Source: Trichinella spiralis | Taxonomy: Eukaryota; Nematoda; Enoplea; Trichinellida; Trichinellidae | NCBI GenBank assembly: GCA_000181795.3 | Contig: CM012953.1 | Coordinates: forward strand, 10,059,112-10,123,111 | Direction: 5' to 3' | Length of the DNA stretch: 64,000 nt | Part shown: positions 37,346-51,367 of the stretch, piece after piece | Numbering within the stretch: position 1 is the first letter of the stretch | Layout: each line of letters opens with the position of its first letter | Translations under genes and position numbers: made by a program | Notes under the pieces: model-generated | Databases searched by the model: none | Told to the model about the DNA's origin: nothing | The model's input: only the letters and a program-made list of their open reading frames with translations

Positions 37346-39488
37346 GCTGTAGATGGGAGGGAGACGAGAGAGTGACGAAGGAACGACAACAACAACAAGC
37401 AGTAAGTGAGTTGTTGGCTGACGAAGCGATGAAATAGTTTCAATAATATGTGCGTTTGCAAGACTATTCCACTAGGCCAACTGACACTGCTTTTGCTTTA
37501 CAACCGAGTTTCAAAAATTTTTCTTCCTATCTTCTGAGAGGCAGAAAAGCAGTTTCAAGCAGCTGACGTTGTTATTTTATTTTAAGCTGCATAGAATATG
37601 CTTCCTCAGTGAAACTTACTAGCAAACGTGTTTAGCTCAGAGTCGACAGACGTACGTTTGAAACTTCCCCTTCAAACAATGCATATTATGCTTAACAAAC
37701 ATGTGTGCCAGCTGTGTATGTGTATGCGTGTGTGTGTGTGCGTGTGATGCGTATGTGGAAGCCGTACTGCTTGCAACGTCAGCTTGAAAATTATATTCCA
37801 GCGTTGTTTAGTTTGCACTGGTCGTTCAGGGGGCAAAACTAAAACCCAACTAAAATTTAAACTAAAACAAGCAACAAGCTGAAACCAACGTGTTGAGCCA
37901 GTTTTGCTTTGCGTCCATTCATTCACTTCCAATGTGTTGTAATAATTTTCACTTTCAAGCTGAAATTTTTCATCTCACTTTACACTGTACCACACAAATT
38001 AGTCACTGTTTGCCATTGCGAATTGTATTGTTGTTGCATTATTTGAAATTTGTTATTTTCAGCTATTTGTCAGCTAATTGGACAAAAGCTGCAACTGTGT
38101 TTGAAGCAGTTCAGCTTTGTCCAAGCAAAAATTTCTTTTTTGCTTTTCAGTTTGACAAAACAACGCGCAACATTTCATTCATGCACAGCTTATTGCATTT
38201 TTGATCAAACTGAAAGTTATTTTATTGTCAACTTTGAAATCTGAATCTCAAACTTTTCATTCGTACTCTCTCTCTGGAATGCTGCTTTTTGTTATAGTTT
38301 GTGAAATCAATCTGAATCTAAACCAATTCATCTTTATGAACTGAAGCTGCTTGGTAATTTTTTGAACATGTAAATTTAAAATTGTGTTGTTGGTATTATC
38401 TTCATCAAAATTTATTATTCAGCACTGTTACTCTTTTAATTCAATTGTTGAATTAATATTCCGGAATTGTGTTAAAAAGTATAGCTCGTTTAAAGTATGT
38501 AATATGACAGAAATCTTTTAAAAGTATCATCAAATAATTAATATTTGCAACTTTGGACCACTTTTAAAAGGGGCAAAATGGTAAAATTTATGAACATCTG
38601 AAGTGGGACCGTGCTAAAATTAAATATTGCATATAATATTAAAAAGTAAAAATTAATAAAAGTTCGGTCTATGAAATTTACATTAATTGCTCATGAAAAA
38701 TGATGAAATTATGATTTCACTAAACTAGTACTTGTCAGAAATTTAAATAAAAAAACAGTTTATAAATATTTAATAAACTTTAAATGAAATCCTGTCATTT
38801 GAATTTAATTTTATTGAAGACAAATTCGAATACGTGAAGCTGCATTTAGAAAAAGCAAAAAACATTTAAAATATGATTAACATTTAAAATAAATACCTAT
38901 TTATTATTACTTTAATTTTAATCTAGAATATTGTCATGGTGCAATACATATTATTTATATGCATGTGTGTTTGTTTATTTTTAAAATTCTTTTGTTATAA
39001 ATTGCATTTTTAGCGTCATATCATTCAAACCTTAATAACATTTATGACATATATACTTAAATTCTGTTTAGAATGGAAAATCAGCATGTTATTTTGGTAA
39101 AATAGTTTATATAGTTGCCTTTAAATGTGTAAAAATGAATCCGTTCTAAAAATCTTGGAATCACTAAAGCTTAATCAATTTGTATTTTCATTTGATATTT
39201 AATAAACAACTGCAAATGGGAAAAATAAATCAGTTTAAATTATGTACTTTACTCTTAATATTTAAAAATGACAATCTGGCAAAATGAGGTAACAAGTCCG
39301 TTTTAATAGCATTTAAAATTTAAAATTTTATAAAAACAGTTTGAATGGGAAAATTTTAAAATCTTATTTTTCCGTCGAAGAAATTATTAATTTTTTAAAA
39401 TTACTTCAAAAGAGGATATTATATAATAACAAATTTGATAATTTTTGCAATTGCTTTAAAATATAATTCAACGCCAGAATATTGACAA
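37346..39488. other. Promoter of the light chain gene and spacer
   Basis: Upstream of the minus-strand light-chain gene, 37346-37900 should hold its 5' UTR and promoter. A (GT)n tract lies at 37720-37748. The rest, up to the stop codon of the DEG/ENaC gene, is very AT-rich with no protein-like frame. Confidence 0.5.
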
Positions 39489-41802
39489 TTAGCGGTTTAT
39501 TTTTTCAGTTTTGAATAAAAATGCGTGTGATACGTTAGCTAGTCTTTTGGAATTTGTAATAGGACATTTAGAAATCAACTGGTCCCATATGCATCGTGTT
39601 ATGAACAAAATTAACTGGACGAGAGTCAAAAATGAGCCACCAAGCCATAAGGAATATTGACCTCCAATATTGGCCAAAAATCCTTGCTCTGTCATTGAAG
39701 GGTAATGCTTGATCAAAGTGAAACCGAGACGTTCAAAATAGATGTCCAAAACGATTGAATTTTTCATCTCTTCCCATTGTTCATCCGACTCGACAAAACG
39801 TCGAGTTTCGTCAATTGGAAATTTTAAATATGAAACCTGTGCAGTGTACTGAGTACGAACACATTGCAATAAGCAACGGCTTCGGCAGATGTTGAAAATT
39901 TCCTCCCACTGCTCTTTCAGCTGCTTTATTAGTTCTACTTGAAGACAATTCAAAAACTGATCCGTATCACAGGGTGGATATCTTCTCTGACTTCCCAACG
40001 CAACATGACTGCAGTTGCACTTCTTCTCCGCAACTGTATAAATGCAGTCGTCAAAGCAACTCACCCTTCCATAGCTTGGATCATCCGGCTTGCATTCAAA
40101 ATACGGTGGATTGTTGATGAAGTCATATTTTGTTGCCTGATAGAAGAAAAACACTAATTATAATAAGTTTGTTAATTATAATTAATAATGAAAAAAATAA
40201 TTAAAAAATATTTATACAGATCATGACTATTCAGCAAATAACTATAAAAATGAATGCCAAGCTTTTTTGTAAAATGATCTATAAACAAATACAGTACAAA
40301 ATTTAACTGTAATCAAACTACTGTAATGTACATATATATATATATTCGCATTGCCTATGGATATAATGATAATAAACTATTTAAATTTTTTAAGATAAAA
40401 CTGCACAAATTTATAAAATGATATATAACGTCTCATGATCATTAAGAGTTGCCAATCCTCATTGGAGCATAATTTGTCAACAGAGGCTAAATTTCCATCA
40501 GTGCAAGATTTTATTTGATCAACTCTGCAAAGATACGAAGTAAAAAAAACCGACACTTGGCAATGTTCTATCAATGACAAATAATTGATTTCTTTCCCAT
40601 CGTGTTTTCTCACCGTTTAACTGGAATACAACTTTAATAATAAATTAACAGGTAATTTTTTATGTGACTTTTTCTTTAACTTTAACAGTAATAAAATAAA
40701 TCAAATTGGTCATTGGTGTTGGAAAAGTATTCAAAAAAATAGCAAATGCCAGTGCTTAAGTGAAAAAACAAAATACAACAGGTGACACTTCAATTTAAAA
40801 TGGAAAAGCAGTTTAAAAAGTGAAAAAAAGAAACAATTATGAAGTAGTAAAGCTTTTTACATTTGAAAATAAACAAATTGAACTTGGCTTTAAACAGCGT
40901 ATAGAAAAGCTGATTTTCTCACCATAATTAGTGAATTGTAATAAATATTTTAAACTGGATAAATCATTTTTCAAGTTTAAAATGAAAATTACCCTCAGTG
41001 GTAGCAACGCATAGCTACCAGTTGGAATAAATGTCATATCGTGGCCAATTTCTGTACCTCTTTCTGCCAGTTTTACCAAAATGCCATCGCTGTTGAAATT
41101 ATTCGGTGCAATGTGAAAATCATCTTTTGGCAAGTGCACAACAACGCTTATTCCCATTCCATAACCGGGCAGCTGTTGCAGTACACCAGGAATACGAAAA
41201 CAGTTCCCCGCAAAAGTCATCAATGTTGCATTGCTGCTGTCATAGCAACAGCTGAAAATTCCTTGCGGTCCTTGACATTGAATAAGCACATCGCTGCACT
41301 TGAAGCTGGCTTCTTGGACGAACATTTCAAAGCTCATACCAAGTCGGTCCAGCATTTGCTGTGCTTCTACTTTGAGAGTTTCTGTTTTTGATAAAATGTT
41401 TTCAATCATAAACTTTCTCATGTACGGATGCTTTGTAGCAAGGCCGAAAGACAGTTGCATATACCAGGCTAAAGAGTCGGAGACGTTTTTCTCTTTCAGA
41501 TATTTACCGTTGAAACGATTCAAAGGACAAACAATGACATCAGGAACGTGAACATCTTCGTCCGCTTCTTTCACCAAATAACTGATCGCCAACGGTGATG
41601 ATATGTACTCGTTCAAAATTGAATAGCACCCAAAAGCGACTGCTGACAAAGCGCCAATCAAAACTACAGTCCAAATGACTCGCAGATAAAATCGATCCGC
41701 GTTATGCCAATCACGCAGGCCGTGAAATGTTGTAATTTCACAAAACTTCGTCATGCCGTCATTTCCACTACATTTACAAGGATACACTTCTACTTGTGGC
41801 AT
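39489..41802 (-). CDS. DEG/ENaC-family sodium channel subunit
   Basis: Two exons (40993-41802 and 39489-40136) join in phase 0 to 485 aa. The N-terminal cytoplasmic part carries the conserved His-Gly motif (FHGLRD, His27-Gly28). TM1 is about residues 42-63 and is followed by the usual FP-like extracellular start (VPDVIVCPLNRF). A large Cys-rich ectodomain follows, including NPPYFECKP, SCFDDCIYTVAEKKCNCSHV and the SYLKFP region. Just before and in TM2 are NIGGQYSLWLGGSFLTLVQ; Gly-Gly-Ser (436-438) fits the GxS selectivity filter. Both termini are intracellular and the channel is a trimer, Na+-selective and amiloride-sensitive in known members. Nematode relatives include degenerins and ASIC/FLR-1-like subunits. 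I cannot assign a specific subgroup. Confidence 0.92.
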
Positions 41803-43759
41803 TTTGTCTCTGTATCTGCCACCGCGGCTGGTTTGCTTTTATCACTCAAATTGCTTTAAATAGCGTTCAGAAAATACAATTCTGATAGAATTTATTTCTT
41901 CCTCTGCTGCTGAAAACATTTCTCATTTGGAGCATTGACATTTATCCAGAGGGATGCTTTTGCCTTCGAAGACAGATGCAACGCACTGAGCTGCTGCTGT
42001 TCAACGCTCCAATTGCTAATCAGTTAAAAATTAAAGTCGGAAATAAGTTTTTCCTTTACAATTTCCAATAAATCAAACAAAATTTACACACAAACGCCAG
42101 CCAAGCTAACGGACTCCAAGGAATTTAATGCATGTGCTAAGCTGAAGGACGGCAGATTCGCTTAACGTAAGCAAGCAGACGTTATTTCCAAAATTTTTTT
42201 GAAGCCTCCGCTTTGCACGTGGTTTGGGAAAAAAATCACCAATGTCGCTTTTTTCTCGCAATGCATTTATACAAATTAGCAAAAAATTTCAAAAGTAAAA
42301 AAGCAATATTTATTGCGTAAAAGCTAATATTAAAACTGCTAACAGAGAAAACGTCGTTTCGCTTAAAAAATATTATAAATATACAGAACACAGTATTATA
42401 TAGTATTTAAAATGAATTATCTATTTTGTTTACTGATGCAAATAACATTTAATAAATTGCCGTTAATTTTAAATGATACACTGAATAAATAACATCGTCT
42501 TTTGACAGTTTCAAAATTTAGGACAGCAATAAAATGTAACAGCATGTATCGAATTATCACTGCAATCACTGTGCAATCCGAACGCACGTAAAATTCAAAT
42601 TAATTATTATTAATGTTTACTAATTAATTTAAACTTAATTTAAACGGTTAAAGTTATAAATTAAAATAATAAAAAAACTAAATAAATGAATGAACATCAT
42701 GCATAAATTTAAATAATAAAGCCATAAAATGCAAATTAATGTTCTTAAAATAATTCAAAAGTCAAATAGTGGAAAGTATCCTGATAAATTATTTTCACGC
42801 ATTCAACACTAGACAGCTTTTCTCTGGATAAACATTTAAATAAACATTAATTTATCTAATTAAATTTTTAACTTAAAACAAAAATCCTGCAATATTCATT
42901 TTTTCATTTTAACTTCAGAGCTTCACCAATAATTATGCTAGAGAACAGTGCAATGCTTCAGCTTGAGCTTTCACCATAAATAGTTGACAAAAAACATTTG
43001 AACGCATTCTTGAATTATGCAGAAAATAATGCTTTTTCAGCTGCAAGCTTTTAATATTTGCTACACTACATAAAATTATATACATCTGTTATACAAAAAA
43101 GTAGATTATGAGAACTGAAGAAAGCTTAGAGCCAAGATAATAATTATCAGTGCAATTGTTAAATCAATGTGAAATTAATTTTCCAACTACATTACGCTTG
43201 AACAACTTTTGAAAAATTAAAACATACAGAAAATTGTTTTTTATTACTTTTTAAAATACTTTAAATGCTTCCATTTATCTATTTCTTTGAGAAATAAAAA
43301 TATTTATACAAAACACCAAGAACAAATGAACAAATAATATAGAGAAAAATGATGCGAATCATTTTGTTAAATGAAAGCTAAATTTCGGAAAAGACAAAAT
43401 TTTTTAAATAAAAAAAGGTATAATTATGATTGGTTGGAGTGGTCGTATGTGGTCCAAGAAGCGTAATTGAGACACCACGCGTGGAAAACGACAGCCGCTT
43501 TTGGCAGGCCATTTTTCGAACGCCTACCTGAAATGAAAGCCGACAGCTGACCAATAACTAATGGTTAGTGTACGTCTTGGAGAATGAACAACACGCAGCT
43601 GTCAGTTGTTTCTGCATCCCAGAAGCAGTTTGGCTTTGAAGATGGCTTTTCTACAAAAAGCTTCAAAATTCTGCATCTGACTGGCATTGGCTAAACGCAA
43701 TCGATGGTTCCGGAGCGAACCTCGGCAGCGGTTGCGCTTTACCTCAATTACAAAGCAGC
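41803..43759. promoter_or_regulatory. Divergent upstream region, DEG/ENaC and LRR genes
   Basis: The two genes point away from each other across about 1.95 kb. The ends (41803-42250 and 43430-43759) are less AT-rich than the middle, fitting two separate promoters. No TATA box or known factor site can be assigned with confidence, and no coding exon is seen. Confidence 0.45.
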
Positions 43760-46700
43760 ATGCTAGTAAATCCACTATTTATCTTGGTTGTGTATTGCTT
43801 GTCGAAAGTGTCGGTGTCGGTATGTCGATTTGATGGAGACGAAAATTCCAGATCTGTGTGGACAGCTTGCGACTGTGTTCGTCTCACTGTAGACTCGTTC
43901 AAAGTTAACTGTCACGCGGTTCCATGGATTACAGTACCGGCTGTTCCGTCGGTCGAAAAAACTGAACTGCACATGACTTCGTTGAGTGTGATCAACAGTC
44001 AGCTGATGTTTTTGACTTACGATGCATTCAGAGAGCAGAGTATTCAAGTTTTGGATTTGAGCAATAATAAAATCGACTCGATCAACGTGAATGCGTTTCG
44101 AGGACTTGAACAAAAGCTATATCAGCTACTACTGGACAATAATGAATTAAGCCGCATTCCTGCCCGACAGCTCAGTCAGTTGCAGCAGCTGCGTTATTTA
44201 AATTTGAAAAACAACAAAATTGATGTGATTGAAGCTGGAATATTTAAGGTAAATTTTATTTTAAAAAATGCTATGCCTTCTTGATTGAATAATTTAATTT
44301 ATAGAAATTTACTTGCTTTTATTATATAATATAAAATTCAAAATCTAAAGAAAATTTTTTCACTTAGAATTTAGAAAATTTTACATTGCATCTTCATCTG
44401 TTCTCTACATCTCCAACTTATTCTGAACTTATGAATAAAACAAACCATTTATAAAATAAATATAATATAAAATTAGTTTTTTACTTTAAATTATTTAACA
44501 TTATGATAAATGCGCATGCAAAGATTGTTGTTTATGCATTCTATTAATGTGCTCAATTTTTCATTAAAGGGCAGCTTGACAAAACAGTTTACATTAAAAA
44601 AAGTAATTAAAAAGAATTATTTTTGCTTCAAAATAAAGATAAGGATAGCAAAGCATAAGAAAATGGACGAATTTGTCTCATCGTGAAATGTTTCCCACGT
44701 TAACATTGTATCATGCTTGATAAATCACATCAATAAAATGACGGATGTCACTTTCATCAACTTTTAAAACAGAATTTATCATCAGGTTATTTTCGATAAA
44801 ATCTTTATTACTTAAATATTTCATCAGTTGCAAAAAAGTTATTTTCTTTGCAAAATTTATATTAAAAAGGCATTCTTCATTATGCGCAGGTTGTTGAATT
44901 AATTCACTTTAAAAATTAAAAACTAACTAAAGCAAAATTTTCTATTTATAGATTTGCAGGTTGAACAGTTTAAAATTGATGCTTTCACTTCATTAATTTT
45001 ACTAATTGTAATTCTTCTTTGTATTGAATGTTATTGCCATTATTTGCTCATTGTAAAGCCGATGATTGAATAACATTTCGATAAGCATTTACATAGTTTT
45101 TAAGAAATGGATAATGAATCTATTTAAATAATGATAAAATTTAATATATTAATAAAAATGAAAGCAAAAATCCACGCAATATATAATCATTTTGTTATTT
45201 ATTCAGCATATCCATAATCGAATTTTATTAATTCTATTTTAATATTGCATTGTCCTGCTGAGTATGAACTTTACATCAAAAAGTACAAAAACCAATGTAC
45301 ATTTATTTATTTAAAGGTAATCTTTGGAATTAAACGAACATTTCTTGATGAATAAAGTAAATAAAACTTTGTTTATTTATCTCATATAAACTGAAATAAG
45401 TAGGAATTTCCGTATCCGCACAGGTTTATCACAATTGTTATGATTGAACTCTCAAGTTATCCGATCACAGTGGCGTGAAATCAACACGTCGCCCTTTCAA
45501 TTGATTGCACAGCTGTTTCTTGTGGCAATTCTTCAGAAAAGAAACTGAAACAGCAAATGGAAAACATAGGATTTATGCCAAAGAAACAATTGTATCGAGT
45601 TGAAAAACCCAGAGAAGATTGTATTTCAAGCAGAATTGAATACTGAATGCGCTTTGAATATTAATTTATTAGTTGTTGAATTGAAAAAATCTCAATGTAA
45701 TGTTATACAAATTATAATAATCACAAGCAGTCATTTTCAGAATTACAATAAAATCTATGTTTGAAAATAATCTTAATTTGATTTTTTTTCCATGTTTAGA
45801 ACACATTTTCAGCAATTTCAGCTATCAAAGAAAAATAATGTACTTTGAGAAGAAAAATTTTTTTTTCTAATAAATGTAATTTAGAATTCAAATTTGCGAA
45901 ATCTTCGCTATCTTTACCTGGATGGTAATTTGATTGATTCAATTCCATCGGATGCGTTCGTCAGTTTGGATTTGCAAGTACTGACACTCAGTCACAATCG
46001 TATTCATCACATGGAAGCACATTCATTACCGTACACAATTTGGTAAATGAACCAATAATATTGAACGGAACATTATTTATATTTTTTTTCGAAAAAAAAG
46101 CTATTAGCTTATAAAATCAATTTCAGGTACATCAGTTTGAAAGGAAACATGCTGCAAAGCATACCGTATGAAGCGTTTGAAGGTCTGAAAGATCTACAAA
46201 TGATAGATTTAGAAGGGAACAGCATTGACCACTTACAGTCGTACGTGTCGACCGTCTCCAATGGGAATGTGTCGATAAATTTGAGCAGCAACAAAATTCG
46301 AACACTGCCAGCGGCGTGCTTTTCAGCGTTTCAACAAATCAACAAGTTGGATCTGTCTCGCAATGCTATTCAAAAAGTGCACAGTGAATTTTTGCAAGGG
46401 GTCGCCACTTTGCAGACGCTGGATTTGTCCTACAATCGGGTCGGATTCTTGCCAATCAAATCGCTGTTCACCGTTGCCCATTCGTTGAGCAAAATTTCAC
46501 TCGAAGAGAACGAACTCAGTACCGTTCCTGAAGCGCTGTCTGTATTGAAAGTGCTTGCCAGCTTGAATCTCAGTTCCAACAAATTGAACACACTGGGCAG
46601 CGATGACATTCTGCCCAACAACGGTAATATGCTCAAAGAATTGCTTATTTCGCACAATTATTTGACTCAAATTGCTGCCAGTTTTGGAAAATTGGAAAAC

Positions 46701-49205
46701 TTGGACCTGTCCAGCAACAACATTGCTGAACTGCACAAACAAGCATTCGGTCAAAATGAGAAACGTCCGGCCAGCACGGTCAGGCTTAATTTAGCCGGCA
46801 ATCAGATTCGCTGCTTGGCTGATCCCGGAGTTTTCATTTACATGCCGATGTTGGTCTACGTCGACTTGTCCCACAACAACATAGAGCACATATCGAGCAA
46901 TTTTTTCCATCACCTTCCAACGCTGGAAAGTTTGTCACTGGAAAAAAATCTGCTCGATTCGTTCCCAGCCCTGGCACTGCGTCCAATAGTTAAGCTGCGC
47001 TATTTGATCTTGGATCGAAATCGAATACGAACTCTGCCAACGGGACAAATTGAACAACTAGGCTCGATGGAACGAATCAGTTTGACGCACAATTTAATCC
47101 ATGCCATTTCGCAGAACACATTTCCGGGTCGAAATTTCAAATCGTTGAAATCCATAAATTTGGCCTTCAACCGAATCACCTTTTTAGCATCGAAAGCGTT
47201 TCACGACTTGTTCGCGTTGGACGTTGTCCAGTTGCAAGGCAACAAACTGACTACACTGCAAATGTACACGTTTGCAAATTTGTCCAATCTTCGAATTGTA
47301 AATTTGGACAGCAATCAAATCAACTACACCAGTGAGGGATGCTTTTTCAATTTGCCCAGGTTGGAATATTTGTCGCTGAGAAACAATCGACTTGCAACGA
47401 TCGCTTTGGACGCATTTGTCCACGTGCTCGGCTTGGAAACGTTGGATTTGGCGTACAACGAATTCCACGAATTCGATTCGCAATTTTTGCGCCACGTTCA
47501 AAATTTACGTTCACTCGACTTGTCCCACAACAAGCTACGCCACGTCCAATTTTTGGATCATTTGAAACAAACTTTGGTAAATTTGAATTTGAAAAACAAC
47601 CAATTGCAATTTATCCACGAGACCGTATTCGCCGACATGCCCAGACTCGAATATTTGGACTTGACCAAAAACAGCTTGATCAGTTTACATCCGGACGGTT
47701 TCGGTTCAATGCCGAAAGTCCACACGTTGCTGTTGGGCGACAACCAACTGAAACAAGTGAAAAAGGGCACTTTTGAGGGGTTGAATCGAATCAACCTTCT
47801 GGATGTGAGCCGCAATGAGCTGAATCGACTCGACGGTTCTTGTTTCGGTGAAAACAACGTGGTCGAGTTGAACTTAGCCGGCAATCGTTTGACTGAAGTA
47901 CCCCAAGCGGCACTGGCGTCGTTGCACGGCAGTTTGGCATCGTTGGATCTGAGTGACAATCGAATCGAAAGCGTCGAATCGACACAGTTCGAAGGGTTGC
48001 GTAATTTGAGCCAGCTTCTACTGCGTGCCAACCGCGTGCAACTGGTATCCGAAGCGGCTTTCAAAAGTTTGCACAAATTACGGATATTGGACCTGAGTGA
48101 AAATCCCATCGACGAATGGCACCCAAACGCGTTCCGCGATCTCAGCCATTCACTCGAGTCGGTCAATCTCGCCGACACGGGCCTGTATTCAGTGCCCAAT
48201 TTCGCTGGACGTGCGGTGAAATGTTTGAATTTGTCCAACAATCAAATCACCAGTTTCGACATCGCCGCCGACAAAGCCACGCTGCAAAAATTGCAAACGT
48301 TGGACGTGAGCCGAAATCGATTGCGCCAATTGCCTGCGTCGATGTTGAACTTGTTGACCAATTTGAAAGTGCTGAATGTCAGTTACAATCCGATGGTCGA
48401 ATTTACCGACCAGATGATTCGTGCGTTGCCAAAATTGGAAACGTTCCACTGTCATCACATGTACGAAATTCGAGACGTCTACAAGCCGGCTTTTTCGTCG
48501 CTGGTCAATTTGAAAGAGTTTCAAATGTACGACGTGGGTAAAGTTGTACAGAGTGGATTTTTCCAACTCGACGAACTGCTAGCAGTGTTGCCTGGGTTGA
48601 AAACGCTCCGCATCCAATTGTCCAATCAAACTTTGGACAACCAACTGGCCAACTTCGACACACGGCTATTGCGCAGTCTACATCTTCAAGGTTCCAATAT
48701 TAAACAAATTACATTGAACGCTTTCAAGAGCCTCAGAGGTTATAAAGTGAAACTGGCAATTACGAACAGTCAATTGTTCTACCTGCCTCCGCAGTTTTTT
48801 TCCACACTCAACCACATAAAGCATCTCTATCTTGATTTGAGTGAAAATCGACTGCGTACAGTGAATCCATTTTCAACGAGCCGACTGCCGACAGTGAACA
48901 GTCACGGAACTGTTCTACAAGACATTGATCTGAGAAATAATCCAATCCACTGCGACTGTTCCATGCGGTGGGTCGCAGATTGGCTGGATCATCTGCGCAC
49001 CACGGATGAGCCGGATCATTTCGCCGAACATGTTTCCAAATGGAACAGTACATTTTGCTATACTCCAAACAGTCTGGTCGGACAGTCACTGTGGTCATTA
49101 AGTGCAGAACAATTTTGTTCCGCTTCAAGCACTGCACAATGTTCTCCTATTTCGCTTTACACGTTGCCGTTGTTGTTACTCGTTATTTTCTGGTTGATAC
49201 ATTAA
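43760..49205 (+). CDS. Chaoptin-like leucine-rich-repeat surface protein
   Basis: Three exons (43760-44248, 45885-46042, 46127-49205) give 1,241 aa. A signal peptide starts the protein (MLVNPLFILVVYCLSKVSVS), followed by a Cys-containing N-cap. The body is a continuous series of about 40 leucine-rich repeats of 23-25 residues (LxxLxLxxNxL pattern), with a C-terminal cap (NPIHCDCSMRWVADWLDHL ... FC). The very end is a hydrophobic segment (LYTLPLLLLVIFWLIH) after a Ser/Ala-rich stretch, with no basic cytoplasmic tail. That is the layout of a GPI-anchor signal, as in Drosophila chaoptin (about 1,300 aa), a photoreceptor-cell adhesion protein. Homologous adhesion at the cell surface is likely, but the partner is unknown. 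The third exon of 3.1 kb is much longer than any other exon in the window. The stop is 94 bp from the stop of the convergent UTP18 gene. Confidence 0.85.
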
Positions 49206-49259
49206 ACTGTTTATTGTTTTCATGCATTGCTGTTGTTTCAACAAAAATCAACAAATATC

Positions 49260-49265
49260 TTTATT
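49260..49265 (-). terminator. Polyadenylation signal of UTP18 gene
   Basis: AATAAA on the minus strand, 35 bp past the UTP18 stop codon and 55 bp from the opposing LRR gene's stop. For the LRR gene, the only obvious plus-strand signal nearby is ATTAAA at 49201-49206, which overlaps its own stop codon. Confidence 0.5.
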
Positions 49266-49299
49266 TTCTTAACATTTCCATAGTGAAAACAACTATACA

Positions 49300-51353
49300 T
49301 CAGTAGCTTTCATAATGAAGCATACGAAACAGCATTGCACGTCCAGAATTGTTACCAACGCACATGTAACCACCGTTCGGAGAAAAGTCGACACATTTTA
49401 CATTTCCCAGTTTACAAGTACTCATTGGAAAATTTTCAAAAACTGTTTTCGACTGGACGTGCAGCTAAATTTTGAAACTTTTCAATTTATTACAAAACTG
49501 AGCATAAATTTATTTTTTTTTCTTTACCAATTTCAATGCATTCGGCTTCTTTGAACTGCCCATAGCTAATATTTCTGAACTGCCATTGAAACGCAACAAA
49601 TCTGCTGCAGTGGTTAAATTTGAAATTCCCTTCAGCAGTTTCGGTTGAGCGGTCTGCAACGCAGATTCAGCGGAATACAGATTGACCACACCCACTGAAG
49701 ATCTGGTTTTAAATAAAAATAAAATGTGAAAAAAATAAAAATAAATCCGTCTAAATCTTACCCGCAAGCCAAATAATTGCTGTTCTGAGATATTGCAATA
49801 CTCAAACCACTGACGCAACCAGAATCAGGAAACTTTTGAAAATAATTCTGCATGGCCATGTCCCAGATGTACACATTCCCGTCTTTGCTGTACGTATACA
49901 AATGCGACCCGTCCGAAGAAAACGCAGCCGACCTGACAGAATCATTTAACTTCAACGTCCACATCAGTTCGAAAGTCTGATAACATTTTCATTATAACTG
50001 ATGATTCATTGAAAAAATAAATAATTCCAAATACCCTCGCTGACACCACATATATCTGACCCCATCTGCCAAATAATGCAATAACTTTTCCGTCTGGTGA
50101 GGGCAAAAATTCACAATTTTCTTTCGATTTAGTCACACCTGAAAATTGTTTCATTCATCATTCAAATAGAAAAGCATAAAAAAATATCAGTAATCGTTAC
50201 CATTTATTGGTCGAACTTTGACAATTTTTCCTGCGTGCATATCAAAATAATAAAAATGATCATACAGAGCACTACCAACAATAATCCATCCACCATCTGC
50301 AGAGAAATGCGCCTTGTCCACTGTATATTGCTCAAAAGTTGCCCGATGCAATGAATTATTCTCTTTGCCATCAATCTGTAAATCAAAAGCTCACCGTGTT
50401 CAACGTTTACAAGTAGAAAATCATTTAAAAATCAATTACTTGGTATAAGTTGATTTCACTGCCTCTCTTTGAAACAAGCAACACCTGCGATTCCCTGTGA
50501 AATTCTACGCTATGTACAAAAGACTAGAAGGAAGAAAAATAAATGCACAGCTTAAAATCTTGCACTGCTTTAAACATTTACATTTCTTTTCTGCTTTCCC
50601 TCTTCAAAGATCAAATCACGAAGTCGTTTGCAAGAGAGTTTTTTCGACAAAAGCACTTCCGTTTTCCCGAGACATTTTCCAGTTGAACGCACAAATACAT
50701 CTGCTTCATCTTCACTTGACTCTGAATAAATATTAATATTGATGACCATGAAATTTTCCATATACTCGCTATAAATTCACCTTCGTTGTCCGATGATCTA
50801 CGCTTTCTTTTGACATTACTGGCCCATGCAGGACATGTTTTCGTATGCGTGACTTTCTCAAAAGTTCGCTTCAGGCGCTCAGAGTAGGCCTCACCACCAA
50901 ATTCCGTTTCTCCTCTTATGTGCATCTTATTGACAAGACGTGCTGGTTGGTCCAGCAGATTTACCCTTTATTGAACAAAAATTCAGTAAAGCTTCAAAGC
51001 TTTTCAGTTAAACAAAACATACTTATCCAAATCATCCTCATCTACCCAAGCTGAATTTCGCTCTTCCGAATCGTCCATCACAACTGCTCGTTCACGTTCA
51101 GATGTTGTGGGAACTAACAGCGAATCTTCATCCTAAAATAAAAAAACTTTCTAATAACAAGCACATAAATTACTTTGAAAAATTATCAATTTACAATATC
51201 ATCGCTCGCAGCGATTGCATCCAAATCATCTAAAGACCCCAGTTTTCCACCCAAAACGGCCTTCTCAAGCGTTTCCAGTAACTTTTCATGACGATTTTTT
51301 CGATTTTTCTTCTTTCGCTGATTCCCTCCAATCATATTCACAGAAGCAGACAT
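49300..51353 (-). CDS. utp18: U3 snoRNP protein UTP18 (WD40)
   Basis: Ten exons: 51195-51353, 51023-51132, 50781-50965, 50582-50721, 50440-50523, 50201-50375, 50035-50138, 49762-49976, 49528-49702, 49300-49464. They give about 503 aa, close to the human 556. The N-terminal part is acidic/basic with AWVDEDD and the EFGGEAYSERLKRTFEK...CPAWA motif; then come WD40 blades (SAAFSSDGSHLYTYSKDGNV, FLPSPDGKVIALF, YLACGSSVGVVNLYS, SSEILAMGSSKKPNALKL, VKCVDFSPNGGYMCVGN). This matches UTP18/WDR50 of the small-subunit processome, which works in nucleolar 18S pre-rRNA processing. An ATG at 51372-51374 is also open, but it overlaps a strong TTTTAATGCAG acceptor, so I chose the next ATG. It lies 220 bp downstream of TXNDC9 on the same strand. 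Confidence 0.9.
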
Positions 51354-51367
51354 TGGAGAAGAACAAA

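Noticed and set aside
37630-37685. Possible tRNA gene (A-box-like TTTAGCTCAGAG)
   Set aside because: No matching T-arm/B box and no acceptor stem can be formed.
40377-40613. Cys-containing minus-strand frame in the DEG/ENaC intron as a middle exon
   Set aside because: No acceptor/donor combination joins it in phase to the flanking exons, and joining exon 1 directly to exon 2 gives an uninterrupted, well-aligned DEG/ENaC ectodomain.
47558-48241. 227-aa minus-strand frame inside the LRR gene
   Set aside because: A shadow of the repetitive leucine-rich coding strand; composition is Arg/Ser/Phe-rich with no motif.
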